NCBI RefSeq assembly: GCF_012275575.1
Contig: NZ_NPIH01000107.1
Span: 1 to 32,457 of the forward strand
Direction: 5' to 3'
Source: Paraburkholderia sp. SG-MS1
GTDB lineage: Bacteria; Pseudomonadota; Gammaproteobacteria; Burkholderiales; Burkholderiaceae
Length of the DNA: 32,457 nt
Part shown: in pieces, positions 1-8,852 of the stretch
Numbering within the stretch: the first letter of the stretch is position 1
Layout of the letters: every line of letters starts with the position of its first letter
Notes under the pieces: model-generated
The model's input: only the letters and a program-made list of their open reading frames with translations
Database searches by the model: none
Told to the model about the DNA's origin: nothing
Program-made: the position numbers and the translations under genes

Positions 1-190
1 GGGTGGGATGACCACCGGACGTGACCCGCAAAGCCAGGCACGCGATGGTCGACATTTCAGGCGCTGCGCCCCGCGCTTGGGTGTGGGGCCGGATGAGCGA
101 GGCTGTGTATACTCGCGAAACTCGTTTGCACGACCAGCGGCCGTCATTCCGCGTTCCTCGCCGCTCGAACCCAGCCCACGCAACTCAGGT

Positions 191-961
191 ATGCAAGAAA
201 CCACCCTCGGCGTCGCCATCATCACCCGAAACGCGGCGGCGCGGCTGGCCGAATGCCTGCAAGCCGTGGCCTTTGCCGATCAGATCGTCGTGATCGACGG
301 CGGCAGCACCGACGGCACCGCCGACATCGCCCGCGCGCACGGCGCCCGCGTGATCGAACAGACCGACTGGCCCGGCTTCGGTGCGCAAAAGAACCGCGCG
401 GTCGACGCGCTCAGCACGAACTGGATTCTGTCGATCGACGCCGACGAAATCGTCTCGCCAGAACTGGGCGTGGCGATCCGCGCGGCACTCATCGCACCCA
501 CCGCCGACGTCTACGCGGTGGACCGGCTGTCGAGTTTTTGCGGCCACTGGATTCATCACAGCGGCTGGTATCCGGACTGGATTCCGCGTCTGTTCAAACG
601 CGGCGCCGCGCGTTTCTCCGACGACCTCGTGCACGAGCGACTCGTGTTCGACACGCCCGCGCAGCGTCTGACCGGCAAGCTGATGCACTACTCGTACGAG
701 GACTTCGAAGGGGTGCTGCGCAAGGCCGACGCGTATTCGACGGCGGGCGCGCAGCAACGACACGCGGCGGGGCAACGCGGCAGCTTCGGCAAGGCGCTCG
801 GGCGCGGCGCGTGGGCGTTCGTGCGGACCTATCTGCTGCGGCGCGGTTTTATGGATGGCCGCGCCGGCTTCATGATCGCGGTGTTCAACGCGGAAACGGT
901 CTACTACCGTTTTTTGAAGCTGGCGCGTTTGGGCGAAGAGACGCGGCGCGGCAGGCGGTGA
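191..961 (+). CDS. Glycosyltransferase family 2 (LPS-core type, WaaE/LgtF-like)
   Basis: This is a 256-residue GT-A glycosyltransferase. Near the N-terminus come a short beta strand (GVAIITRN), then DGGSTDGT, and about 35 residues later SIDADE, which is the metal and nucleotide-sugar binding DxD region of family 2. The later stretch with SGWYPDWIPRLFKR and VHERLVF is typical of the LPS-core glucosyl or heptosyl transferases annotated WaaE, KdtX or LgtF. From family knowledge it should move a sugar from a nucleotide donor to lipid A-core on the cytoplasmic face; the exact sugar cannot be read. I chose the ATG at 191 because the GT fold starts at once after it. The open frame continues upstream to about position 8, but that part has no homology-like character. 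No clear Shine-Dalgarno site is visible; a TATACT at 108-113 could be a -10 box. The gene converges with dnaE. Confidence 0.85.
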   Translation: MQETTLGVAIITRNAAARLAECLQAVAFADQIVVIDGGSTDGTADIARAHGARVIEQTDWPGFGAQKNRAVDALSTNWILSIDADEIVSPELGVAIRAALIAPTADVYAVDRLSSFCGHWIHHSGWYPDWIPRLFKRGAARFSDDLVHERLVFDTPAQRLTGKLMHYSYEDFEGVLRKADAYSTAGAQQRHAAGQRGSFGKALGRGAWAFVRTYLLRRGFMDGRAGFMIAVFNAETVYYRFLKLARLGEETRRGRR

Positions 962-1005
962 AGGAAGGGCGGCGCCGGGCGACGGCGCTCAACGCGGAGC
1001 CAGAG

Positions 1006-1031
1006 TTTGTCCGCTCAACCGCGCGGACAAA
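1006..1031. terminator. Stem-loop between convergent GT2 and dnaE genes
   Basis: A perfect 9-bp inverted repeat (TTTGTCCGC at 1006-1014, GCGGACAAA at 1023-1031) encloses an 8-base loop. It sits in the 79-bp gap between two convergent stop codons, so it could end transcripts from both sides. There is no long T-run, only the TTT/AAA ends of the stem, so intrinsic termination is plausible but unproven. Confidence 0.5.
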
Positions 1032-1040
1032 ACCCGGACC

Positions 1041-4000
1041 TCAATAAACGATCTCGATCGAGCTTCCCGCAAACTCGCCACGCAACGCGGCGAGCAGTTC
1101 GTCGGTCGGCTTCACACGCCACGCATCGCCCAGACGCATTTCGCCTTGCGCATTTTCGCTGCGATAAATCACCTGCACAGCCAGGCCGTTCGGAATTTGC
1201 ACCGCCTGACGCTGACGCCCATTGTCGTTGCCATAACCGCCGCCGTTGCGTCCGCCGCCGTTACCGCGCGATGATGCCGCTGGCGCGGAAGCCGCCTGCG
1301 GCTCGTCCTTGCCGGCGCTATGCGCTTCGAGCACGCGGCGCAACGCCAGCGCATCCGCATTGCCGTTCATCTGCACCTTCACGGCTTCCGCATAACGGCA
1401 ACGCGCGCGGCCCAGATCCATGACCGTGTCGACGGTAAAGCGGATGCCGCCCGTGAACGCGTCGTTACGCGCCTGCCCTTGCACGACCAGCAGTTCGTCT
1501 TCCTTGAAGAGTTGCTTGTGCGCTTCGAAGGTCTCGTTGAAGACCGTCACTTCGCACTGGCCGGTGCCGTCGTCGAGCAGCGCGATCAGCATCTTGCCGC
1601 GCTGGGTCATCTGCGTACGCAGCGACGCGATGACACCCGCGACCAGCTTGTCGCGCCCTTCCTTCAACTCGCCGATCTTCTGGCGCACGAAGCGGCGCAC
1701 TTCGTCCTTGTACGCGTCGAACAGGTGACCCGACAGGTAAAAGCCGAGCGCGGCCTTCTCTTCCTGGAGTTTCTTCTTTTCCGGCCATTCCGGCTCGTCG
1801 ACCAGTTCGTGACCCTGCGACGGCGCGTCGCCCATGTCGAACAGACCCGCCTGCAACGCATTGGCGCTCGCCTGCTCGGCCGCCTCCATCGCGAGCGAGA
1901 CCGACGCGATCAGCTGTGCGCGATTCGCATGCAAGGTGTCGAACGCGCCCGCGCGGATCAACGCTTCAATGGTGCGGCGATTGACGATGCGGCGGTCGAC
2001 CCGGTTGCAGAAATCGAAGATGTCGATGAACGGCCCTTCTTCGCGCGCGCGCAGGATTTCTTCGATCGCGTTCTGACCGCTGCCCTTGATCGCGCCCAGC
2101 CCGTAACGAATCGTTTTCGAGCGTTTGCCGTCGGCTTGCGCGACCGGCTCGAAGCGATACGCGGACAGATTCACATCCGGCGGCAACACCGCCATCTTGT
2201 TCGTCAGACAGTCTTCGAACAGGATCTTGACCTTGTCGGTGTCATCCATGGCGAGCGACATATTCGCTGCCATGAATTCCGCCGGATGGTGCGCCTTCAG
2301 CCACGCGGTGTAGTACGCAAGCAGCGCATACGCGGCAGCGTGCGACTTGTTGAAGCCGTAGCCCGCGAACTTCTCCATCAAGTCAAAGATTTCGTCGGCC
2401 TTCTCGGCGGTCAGCCCGTTCTTCGCGGCGCCCTGGCGGAACAGTTCGCGATGCTCGGCCATTTCCTCGGCCTTCTTCTTGCCCATCGCGCGACGCAGCA
2501 AGTCGGCGCCACCCAGCGAGTAGCCGCCGATGATCTGCGCCATCTGCATCACCTGCTCCTGGTAGACCATGATGCCGTAGGTCTCTTTCAGAACAGATTC
2601 GACGCGCGGATCCGGATACTCGACCACTTCGCGGCCGTGCTTACGCGCGCAGAAGCTCGGGATCAGGTCCATCGGGCCGGGACGGTACAACGCGACCAGC
2701 GCGATGATGTCCTCGAAGCGGTCGGGCTGCGCGTCTTTCAGCATGCCCTGCATGCCGCGGCTTTCCAGCTGGAACACGGCGACCGTATTTGCTTTCTTCA
2801 GAACCGAGAACGACGCCGGATCGTCGAGCGGCACCTGGCCGAGCGACCAGTCCTGCTTCGACGGATCGAGCCGGCGGATATAGCGCTCGGCCCAGTCGAG
2901 AATCGTCAGCGTGGTCAAGCCCAGAAAGTCGAACTTCACGAGGCCGACGGCCTCGACGTCATCCTTGTCGTACTGGCTGACGACGCCGCTTTCGTCGCCC
3001 TGTGTGTAGAGCGGGCAGAAATCGGTCAGCTTGCCGGGCGCGATCAGCACGCCGCCCGCGTGCATGCCGACGTTGCGCGTCAAGCCTTCGACGCGTTGCG
3101 CGAGTTCGATCAGCTGGTGCACTTCGTCTTCGTTGTCGAAGCGCTCCTGCAGCAGCGGCTCTTCCTTCATTGCGTCGGCGATCGTGACGTGCTTGCCCGG
3201 CTTGAACGGAATCAGCTTGGCAATGCCGTCGGTGAACATGTAGCCGAGATCGAGCACCCGGCCGATGTCGCGCACCGCCGCTTTCGCGGCCATCGTGCCG
3301 AACGTCGCGATTTGCGACACGGCGTCCGCGCCGTACTTCTCCTTCACGTACTGGATCACACGATCGCGGCCGTGCTGGCAGAAGTCGATGTCGAAGTCGG
3401 GCATCGACACCCGCTCCGGATTCAGAAAACGCTCGAACAGCAGGTTGTAGCGCAGCGGGTCGAGATCGGTCACGCCAAGCGCGTAAGCGACCAGCGAACC
3501 GGCGCCCGAGCCCCGGCCCGGTCCGACCGGCACGCCGTTGTTCTTCGCCCAGTTGATGAAGTCCGCGACGATCAGGAAGTAGCCCGGAAAGCCCATCTTG
3601 ATGATCGTGCCGCATTCGAATTCGAGGCGCTGGTAGTAGGTTTCACGCTGTGCGGCGCGCTCGGCCTCGTCCGGGTACAACTGTTCGAGACGCTTTTCGA
3701 GGCCCTCTTTCGACAGCAGCACGAGATAGTCGTCGAGCGACATGCCATCGGGCGTCGGGAACAGCGGCAGCTTCGGCTTGCCGAGTTCGAGCGTGAGATT
3801 GCAACGCTTTGCGATCTCGACGGTGTTGGCGAGCGCCGACGGAATGTCCGCGAACAGCGCGGCCATTTCCTCCTGAGTGCGGAAATACTGCTCGGCCGTG
3901 AAGCGCTTTGGGCGACGCGGATTCGCGAGAATGTCGCCCTCGGAAATACATACGCGCGCTTCGTGCGCGGTGAAGTCGTCCGGCGTCATGAACTGCATCG

Positions 4001-4613
4001 GATGCGTGGCGACCACCGGCAATTTCAGCGATGCCGCGATCGCAACCGCCTGTTGCACGTATTGCTCGCCGCCCGGCTGGCCGCAACGCTGCAGCTCGAT
4101 GTAAAAGCCTCCCGGGAACACCTTCGCCCAACGCAGCGCGTTGCGCTTCGCCGCTTCCTCGTTGCCGGCCGCGAGCGCGAGGCCGACGTCGCCATGCTGT
4201 GCGCCCGACAACGCAAGCAGCCCAACGCCCAGCCCGGACTCGAGCCAACCGGCTTCAAGTTCAGCGCGACCACGATACTGGTTCGTGAGCGATGCCTTGC
4301 TGAGCAGTTCGCACAGGTTCAGATAGCCGCGCCGGTCCTTGACCAGCAGCAGCAAACGGGAAGGCTTGTCGCGGTCATCCGGATTGGTGATCCAGACGTC
4401 GCAGCCGGCGATGGGTTTGACCCCTTTGCCGCGGGCTTCCTTGTAGAAACGGACGAGGCCGAACGCATTGCCGAGGTCGGTGAGGGCGAGCGCGCCCTGG
4501 CCGTCTTTGGCCGCGGCCTTGACGACGTCGTCAAGACGCACGATGCCATCGGCAATCGAGAATTCGGAGTGAACGCGGAGATGAACGAAGCGGGGATCTG
4601 ACATGGGCGACAT
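1041..4613 (-). CDS. dnaE: DNA polymerase III alpha subunit
   Basis: This 1190-residue protein is the catalytic alpha subunit of the replicative polymerase and has the normal length for proteobacterial DnaE. The N-terminal PHP domain begins at FVHLRVHSEFSIADG (His11 and His15). The polymerase core shows GPGRGSGAGSLVAY at 364-377 and the catalytic acidic motif PDFDIDF at 405-411, followed by VKFDFLGL. The helix-hairpin-helix, OB-fold and tau-binding parts follow. The start at 4613 has GGAG five bases upstream; an in-frame ATG at 4604 is the alternative. One oddity is a Gly/Asn/Arg-rich low-complexity stretch near the C-terminus (around 1120-1155, encoded near 1200-1290), lying before the last conserved 50 residues. 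The gene appears to be transcribed alone. Confidence 0.97.
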   Translation of the reverse strand: MSPMSDPRFVHLRVHSEFSIADGIVRLDDVVKAAAKDGQGALALTDLGNAFGLVRFYKEARGKGVKPIAGCDVWITNPDDRDKPSRLLLLVKDRRGYLNLCELLSKASLTNQYRGRAELEAGWLESGLGVGLLALSGAQHGDVGLALAAGNEEAAKRNALRWAKVFPGGFYIELQRCGQPGGEQYVQQAVAIAASLKLPVVATHPMQFMTPDDFTAHEARVCISEGDILANPRRPKRFTAEQYFRTQEEMAALFADIPSALANTVEIAKRCNLTLELGKPKLPLFPTPDGMSLDDYLVLLSKEGLEKRLEQLYPDEAERAAQRETYYQRLEFECGTIIKMGFPGYFLIVADFINWAKNNGVPVGPGRGSGAGSLVAYALGVTDLDPLRYNLLFERFLNPERVSMPDFDIDFCQHGRDRVIQYVKEKYGADAVSQIATFGTMAAKAAVRDIGRVLDLGYMFTDGIAKLIPFKPGKHVTIADAMKEEPLLQERFDNEDEVHQLIELAQRVEGLTRNVGMHAGGVLIAPGKLTDFCPLYTQGDESGVVSQYDKDDVEAVGLVKFDFLGLTTLTILDWAERYIRRLDPSKQDWSLGQVPLDDPASFSVLKKANTVAVFQLESRGMQGMLKDAQPDRFEDIIALVALYRPGPMDLIPSFCARKHGREVVEYPDPRVESVLKETYGIMVYQEQVMQMAQIIGGYSLGGADLLRRAMGKKKAEEMAEHRELFRQGAAKNGLTAEKADEIFDLMEKFAGYGFNKSHAAAYALLAYYTAWLKAHHPAEFMAANMSLAMDDTDKVKILFEDCLTNKMAVLPPDVNLSAYRFEPVAQADGKRSKTIRYGLGAIKGSGQNAIEEILRAREEGPFIDIFDFCNRVDRRIVNRRTIEALIRAGAFDTLHANRAQLIASVSLAMEAAEQASANALQAGLFDMGDAPSQGHELVDEPEWPEKKKLQEEKAALGFYLSGHLFDAYKDEVRRFVRQKIGELKEGRDKLVAGVIASLRTQMTQRGKMLIALLDDGTGQCEVTVFNETFEAHKQLFKEDELLVVQGQARNDAFTGGIRFTVDTVMDLGRARCRYAEAVKVQMNGNADALALRRVLEAHSAGKDEPQAASAPAASSRGNGGGRNGGGYGNDNGRQRQAVQIPNGLAVQVIYRSENAQGEMRLGDAWRVKPTDELLAALRGEFAGSSIEIVY

Positions 4614-5023
4614 TGTAACTCCACCCTTCCGCCGTGTTCAGCGCAAAACCACGCGTTAGCCGTCCGGCTTAGGACGCGAACGCAGCAGCCCCACGGCGCG
4701 GACGTTTTCGCAGCATGATGCGCCGCTTCAGCGGCGGGCTCGACGTGCGGTGACTGCAGCAGATGGCACCCAGGCAGCAACAAGCAGTAGCAAGCAACAC
4801 GAGGCAGCACCACAAATGCCGGCCGATTTGAGCTGGCGCAATCGGCTGGCCATTCGGCCGAGTCCGGGGAAATGCCGGGTTGAGGGATAATAGCGGTTTC
4901 GCCCTTTTCGACGTGGCCGCGACACCCCGGCTTGCCCGGCTATCCCGGGCCCCACGCGGCGGCTCGACGCTCCGCGCGTCGCCACGCCGGCCACTTCATA
5001 CCGCTGCTTACCGCTGAACACAT
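4614..5023. other. Divergent intergenic region, dnaE / trhO
   Basis: This is 410 bp without a convincing gene. It must hold the promoters of dnaE (leftward) and trhO (rightward). A GATAAT at 4886-4891 resembles a -10 box for the rightward gene but has no matching -35. The segment around 4745-4820 is rich in CAG/CAA/AGC triplets without forming an exact repeat. I see no RNA gene. Confidence 0.4.
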
Positions 5024-5887
5024 ATGAGTATCGTCAATCTCGCCGCGTATCAATTCGCGACCATCGAAGACACCGCCGCCTGGCGCCCGCTCGTCACTGA
5101 ACGCTGCAATGCGCTCGACCTGCGCGGCACCGTTCTGCTGGCGCCGGAAGGCATCAACCTGTTCGTCGCCGGCACGCGCGAACACACCGACGCGTTTATC
5201 GACTACATCCGTCACGATACGCTGTTCGAGGGCAAGTTCGCGAATCTGCAATTCAAGGAAAGCCTGTCGGACAAGCAGCCGTTCACGCGCATGCTGGTCA
5301 AGCTCAAGCGCGAAATCATCACGATGAAGAAGCCGGCGATCCGTCCGGAACTCGGCCGCGCGCCGTTCGTCGACGCTCCGACGCTGAAGGCCTGGCTGGA
5401 CCGCGGTCACGACGACGAGGGTCGTCCGGTCGTGATGCTCGACACGCGCAACGCATTCGAAGTGGACGTCGGCACGTTCGACGACGCGCTCGACTACCGC
5501 ATTACGAAATTCAGCGAGTTTCCCGAGATGATCGAGAACAATCGCGCCGATCTCGAAGGCAAGACGGTGGTGTCGTTCTGCACCGGCGGGATTCGCTGCG
5601 AGAAGGCCGCGATCCACATGAAGGAAGTCGGCATCGAGAACGTGTACCAGCTCGAAGGCGGCATCCTGAAGTACTTCGAGGAAGTGGGCGGCGCGCATTA
5701 TCACGGCGACTGCTTCGTGTTCGATTACCGCACCGCGCTGAATCCGCAATTGCAGCCTACCGCGACCGCGCAATGCTTCGGCTGCCGCGCCGTGGTCACG
5801 CCCGAAGCGCAGCAATCGCCGCTGTACGTTGCAGGCAAGTCCTGCCCGGCGTGTCATCCGGACAGCAAGGCGGCGCGCGCGGCGTGA
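5024..5887 (+). CDS. trhO: tRNA uridine(34) hydroxylase, rhodanese-like (UPF0176/YceA family)
   Basis: This 287-residue protein belongs to the rhodanese-fold family first called UPF0176/YceA. E. coli TrhO carries out oxygen-dependent hydroxylation of uridine 34 in tRNA, giving ho5U, a precursor of cmo5U/mcmo5U. An N-terminal acylphosphatase-like part contains [14 protein letters not shown]. The rhodanese domain covers roughly 115-225, with active-site loop [11 protein letters not shown] (Cys186 and Cys192) and the family signature [13 protein letters not shown]. The C-terminus has two CxxC pairs (Cys251/254 and Cys274/277) that look like a zinc knuckle. It is shorter than E. coli YceA (about 350 residues). 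No strong Shine-Dalgarno site precedes the ATG. Only 31 bp separate it from gluQ, which also acts at tRNA position 34, so co-transcription is likely. Confidence 0.88.
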   Translation: MSIVNLAAYQFATIEDTAAWRPLVTERCNALDLRGTVLLAPEGINLFVAGTREHTDAFIDYIRHDTLFEGKFANLQFKESLSDKQPFTRMLVKLKREIITMKKPAIRPELGRAPFVDAPTLKAWLDRGHDDEGRPVVMLDTRNAFEVDVGTFDDALDYRITKFSEFPEMIENNRADLEGKTVVSFCTGGIRCEKAAIHMKEVGIENVYQLEGGILKYFEEVGGAHYHGDCFVFDYRTALNPQLQPTATAQCFGCRAVVTPEAQQSPLYVAGKSCPACHPDSKAARAA

Positions 5888-5918
5888 TGGTGGCGGCGCA
5901 TTACAACGCCACCCGACC

Positions 5919-6806
5919 ATGACCTATCGCGGACGCTTTGCACCGTCGCCCACCGGGCCGCTGCATTTCGGCTCGCTGGTCAGCGCGCTGGCAAGCTGGC
6001 TCGACGCCCGCGCGCATGAGGGCACCTGGCTCGTGCGGATCGAAGACATCGACCGGCCGCGCACCGTGCCGGGCGCCGCCGACGACATCCTCGCGACCCT
6101 CGCGCGCTTCGGCATGCACGCCGACGAAGCACCCATCTGGCAAAGCCGGCGCATGGCGCGCTACGAACAGGCGCTGGAGCAGCTGAAGCCGACCGGTCTG
6201 ATCTATCCATGCGGCTGCACGCGCAAGGAAATCGCCGACTCGCTGCTGCACGCGCATGCGCGCAACACGACCCTCGCGTACCCTGGCACCTGCCGTCACG
6301 GTCTGAACGGCAAACCGGCGCGCGCCTGGCGGCTACGCGTGCCCGACGGCGCTGCTGCCGTGATCGCGTTCGACGATCGCTGGCAGGGCGAGCAGATGCA
6401 AAACCTCGCCACCGAAGTCGGCGACTTCGTCTTGAAGCGTGCGGACGATCAATGGGCGTATCAACTGGCGGTGGTGGTCGACGATGCGGATGCGGGCATC
6501 ACGCATATCGTGCGCGGCGTCGATCTGATGGATTCGACGGCGCGGCAGATTTATCTGCAACGCTGTCTTGGTGTGTCGACGCCGCGGTATCTGCATGTGC
6601 CCGTCGTGACGAACGGATTCGGCGAAAAGTTGAGCAAGCAGACGGGCGCCACCGCGCTCGACAGCGACAGGCCGCTCGAGGCGCTCAGCGCCGCGGCGCG
6701 CCATCTGGGACTCGGCGATCTGAACGGTCAGGCCCACACGACGCTGGACGGCTTCCATGCCGCCGCCACGACGGCATGGGCCCGGCGAATGGGCGTCACA
6801 AAATAA
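5919..6806 (+). CDS. gluQ: Glutamyl-Q tRNA(Asp) synthetase
   Basis: This 295-residue protein is a truncated glutamyl-tRNA synthetase paralogue that lacks the anticodon-binding domain. The family activates glutamate without tRNA and attaches it to queuosine at position 34 of tRNA-Asp. Visible features are [16 protein letters not shown] near the N-terminus (HIGH-type motif, 16-19), IEDIDRPR, a zinc-site pattern Cys98-x-Cys100 with Tyr121 and Cys125, [10 protein letters not shown], and the KMSKS-type motif KLSKQ at about 237-241. Length and motif order match GluQ-RS rather than GltX. I chose the ATG at 5919 because the conserved [10 protein letters not shown] begins four residues in; the reading frame extends upstream into trhO without conserved features. 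It lies 31 bp downstream of trhO and converges with rhlE. Confidence 0.95.
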   Translation: MTYRGRFAPSPTGPLHFGSLVSALASWLDARAHEGTWLVRIEDIDRPRTVPGAADDILATLARFGMHADEAPIWQSRRMARYEQALEQLKPTGLIYPCGCTRKEIADSLLHAHARNTTLAYPGTCRHGLNGKPARAWRLRVPDGAAAVIAFDDRWQGEQMQNLATEVGDFVLKRADDQWAYQLAVVVDDADAGITHIVRGVDLMDSTARQIYLQRCLGVSTPRYLHVPVVTNGFGEKLSKQTGATALDSDRPLEALSAAARHLGLGDLNGQAHTTLDGFHAAATTAWARRMGVTK

Positions 6807-6808
6807 AA

Positions 6809-6840
6809 AAGCGCTTCGCAGTTGAAACCGCGAAGCGCTT
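6809..6840 (-). terminator. Rho-independent terminator of rhlE
   Basis: An 11-bp perfect stem (AAGCGCTTCGC at 6809-6819 with GCGAAGCGCTT at 6830-6840) has a 10-base loop. Read leftward it is followed by TTTTTTATTT, the classic intrinsic terminator arrangement for rhlE. Read rightward, the gluQ stop codon immediately precedes it and no T-run follows, so it would serve gluQ less well. Confidence 0.85.
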
Positions 6841-6850
6841 GAAATGCTTG

Positions 6851-6875
6851 AGACGCTTAAACCACAGAAGCGTCT
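6851..6875. other. Second stem-loop next to the rhlE terminator
   Basis: AGACGCTT (6851-6858) and AAGCGTCT (6868-6875) form an 8-bp perfect inverted repeat with a 9-base loop, ten bases from the terminator hairpin. It lies in the 117-bp gap between the gluQ and rhlE stop codons and may help stop read-through or protect RNA 3' ends. Confidence 0.5.
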
Positions 6876-6923
6876 GAAGAACCTTGCCAGGCGTCAAAAG
6901 GCGCTAAACCTTCCACGCCAGCA

Positions 6924-8402
6924 TCAGGACGAGGTCGACTTTCTCGGCATCCCAAACCCACCCAGCAATGCCGCCAACGGCTGCTTCGAGCCCGACTTCT
7001 GCGGCGCGGCCGTTGCTGCCGCCTCTTCGACCTTGCGCATCGAAGACGGCGACGGCTCATACGGCTTGAGGAAGAAGTCATCCACCGGCGGCGCGCGATG
7101 GTGATGCGGCCGGTCGAACGAGCCGGATGACGGCGCGCCCGTACGGCGGCGGCTGCCGCGCTCGTCGCGACCCTCACGGCCATCGCCGCTGCGCTCGCGG
7201 CGCGGCGCGCGCTCTTCGTGGTGATGACGCACCGGCGCTGCAACGGTCAGGCGCTGCACATCGAGAGGCCGCTTGATCAGCTTCTCGATATCGGCAAGCT
7301 GCTTGCGCTCGTTCGGGCTGCACAGCGACAGCGCGTCGCCCGACGCCCCGGCGCGTCCGGTACGGCCGATCCGGTGCACGTAATCTTCCGCGTTGAACGG
7401 CAGGTCGAAGTTGATCACTGCGGGGAGTTCAGCGATATCCAGGCCGCGCGCGGCGACGTCGGTCGCCACCAGCGCTTCGATCTCGCCGCGCTTGAACGCG
7501 TCGAGCGCCTGCATACGCTCGTTCTGCGAGCGGTCGCCGTGAATCGCGGTCGCCACGACGCCGTCGCGTTCGAGGCTGCGCGCAAGCCGGCTCGCGCCGA
7601 TCTTGCTGTTGCAGAACACGATCACCTGCTTGAGGCTGCGCTCGCGGATCAGTTGCACGACCGCGCCGGTCTTGTCGCCCTCGGCGACTTCGTAGACGAT
7701 CTGCGTGACGTTGGTCGCGGTCGAGTTGCTGCGCGCGACTTCGATGGTCTGCGGGTCGCGCAGATACGTGGCCGCGAGCTTCTTGATTTCGCCCGAGAAG
7801 GTGGCCGAAAACAGCAGCGTCTGACGTTCCTTCGGCAGCAGGTTCAGGATGCGCTGCAGGTCCGGCAGGAAGCCCATGTCGAGCATCCGGTCGGCTTCGT
7901 CGAGCACGAGAATCTGCACCTGGCCCAGGTTGGCGGTTTTCTGCTGGACATGATCGAGCAGACGGCCCGGCGTGGCGATCAGGATTTCGACGCCGCGGCG
8001 CAGTTGCTCGGACTGCGGATTCATATCCACGCCGCCGAACACCACGGCGCTGCGCAGCGCCGTGTGCTTCGCATACGACTGCACGTTGGCGGCGACCTGG
8101 TCGGCGAGTTCGCGGGTCGGCGTGAGGATCAGCGCGCGCACCGGATGGCGTGCGGGCGATGCGCTCGTGCTGGCCTGCGGCAGCAACCGCTGGATGATCG
8201 GCAGCGAGAAGCTCGCGGTCTTGCCGGTGCCGGTCTGCGCGGCGCCCATCACGTCACGGCCAGCCAGCACGACGGGAATCGCCTGCGCCTGGATCGGCGT
8301 TGGCGTGGTGTAGCCCGATTCTTTGACGGCTTTCAAGATGTCGGGCGCGAGACCGAATTGATCAAAAGTCGCAGTGCTGGGCGTGACGGCTGTGTCGGAC
8401 AT
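6924..8402 (-). CDS. rhlE: DEAD-box ATP-dependent RNA helicase, RhlE type
   Basis: This 492-residue DEAD-box helicase should unwind RNA in ribosome assembly or mRNA decay. All core motifs are present in order: the Q-motif region FDQFGLAPDILKAV with PTPIQAQAIP, AQTGTGKT (motif I), PTRELADQV (Ia), VLDEADRMLDMGF (II, DEAD), SAT (III), VIFCNSK (IV), ATDVAARGLDI (V) and HRIGRTGRAG (VI). The C-terminal 110 residues are disordered-looking and rich in Arg, His and Ser, as in proteobacterial RhlE proteins where this tail binds RNA. I chose the ATG at 8402 because MSDTAVTPSTATFDQFG gives a normal N-terminus; the frame stays open to 8468. The 5' side is a long structured leader, and a strong terminator follows the stop. 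Confidence 0.93.
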   Translation of the reverse strand: MSDTAVTPSTATFDQFGLAPDILKAVKESGYTTPTPIQAQAIPVVLAGRDVMGAAQTGTGKTASFSLPIIQRLLPQASTSASPARHPVRALILTPTRELADQVAANVQSYAKHTALRSAVVFGGVDMNPQSEQLRRGVEILIATPGRLLDHVQQKTANLGQVQILVLDEADRMLDMGFLPDLQRILNLLPKERQTLLFSATFSGEIKKLAATYLRDPQTIEVARSNSTATNVTQIVYEVAEGDKTGAVVQLIRERSLKQVIVFCNSKIGASRLARSLERDGVVATAIHGDRSQNERMQALDAFKRGEIEALVATDVAARGLDIAELPAVINFDLPFNAEDYVHRIGRTGRAGASGDALSLCSPNERKQLADIEKLIKRPLDVQRLTVAAPVRHHHEERAPRRERSGDGREGRDERGSRRRTGAPSSGSFDRPHHHRAPPVDDFFLKPYEPSPSSMRKVEEAAATAAPQKSGSKQPLAALLGGFGMPRKSTSS

Positions 8403-8577
8403 GGTGGCTTTCGCTAAAAATGCGCTTGGCGCGGTGCGCGCGGCAGCGGTCGAAACCGCAGAGGGCATCAGGATGAAGGCGGAGCCACGGCGTTCCGCAC
8501 GGGACCCGTCATTGCTTCGGGAAAACTGCGGCCGGCTCCGGCCGGCGGAAACACCCGCCGGAAAGGCCGGTATTGTA
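8403..8577 (-). promoter_or_regulatory. Putative structured leader of rhlE
   Basis: Read leftward, a TACAAT (complement of 8572-8577) could be a -10 box, leaving a leader of about 160 bases before the rhlE ATG. The leader starts with overlapping inverted repeats: CCGGCGG (8542-8548) pairs with CCGCCGG (8555-8561), while CCGGCC (8538-8543) can pair with GGCCGG at either 8530-8535 or 8565-8570. These pairings share bases and so exclude each other. The promoter is weak by eye (no good -35); the inverted repeats are exact. Confidence 0.4.
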
Positions 8578-8609
8578 GCACTTCAGCAAAAACACTCATG
8601 GCGCAGGTG

Positions 8610-8852
8610 ACGGCTTTCTGCTTACGTCGCCGAAAGCTCGTCGCTCACCTTTGCGCGCGAGCCACCGCGCATCGCCACCACGCGGCGGGCCGCCTCGCTC
8701 GCCAGCGTAGTCCGCGCAGGCGACAGTCACATGACAGGACGGGACTTCCGCGACCGGCGCGCGCCGCTTCCGGTGCCGCCGGTTGCGGGGATGCGCCCGA
8801 CACGTGGCACCTCGCACCTGCCCACCCGCCTACGCCCGAGCACCCCGTCCCA
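8610..8852. other. Gene-free stretch upstream of rhlE and downstream of the ALDH gene
   Basis: This is the remainder of a 450-bp gap between two leftward genes. It is GC-rich, and I find no supported gene, repeat or terminator with a T-run. The open frames here are short or antisense to the aldehyde dehydrogenase gene. Confidence 0.4.

Noticed and set aside
1320..4601. A very long rightward open frame (about 1090 codons) opposite dnaE.
   Set aside because: It is antisense to a certain gene; it is Arg/His/Leu/Ala-rich without domains, as expected from GC3 bias in the complementary frame.
4745..4825. CAG/CAA-rich segment as a possible microsatellite.
   Set aside because: Triplets are irregular and no exact repeated unit could be defined.
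4728..5021. Leftward small frames between dnaE and trhO.
   Set aside because: No Shine-Dalgarno site, Arg/Ser-rich composition, and they overlap the expected promoter region.
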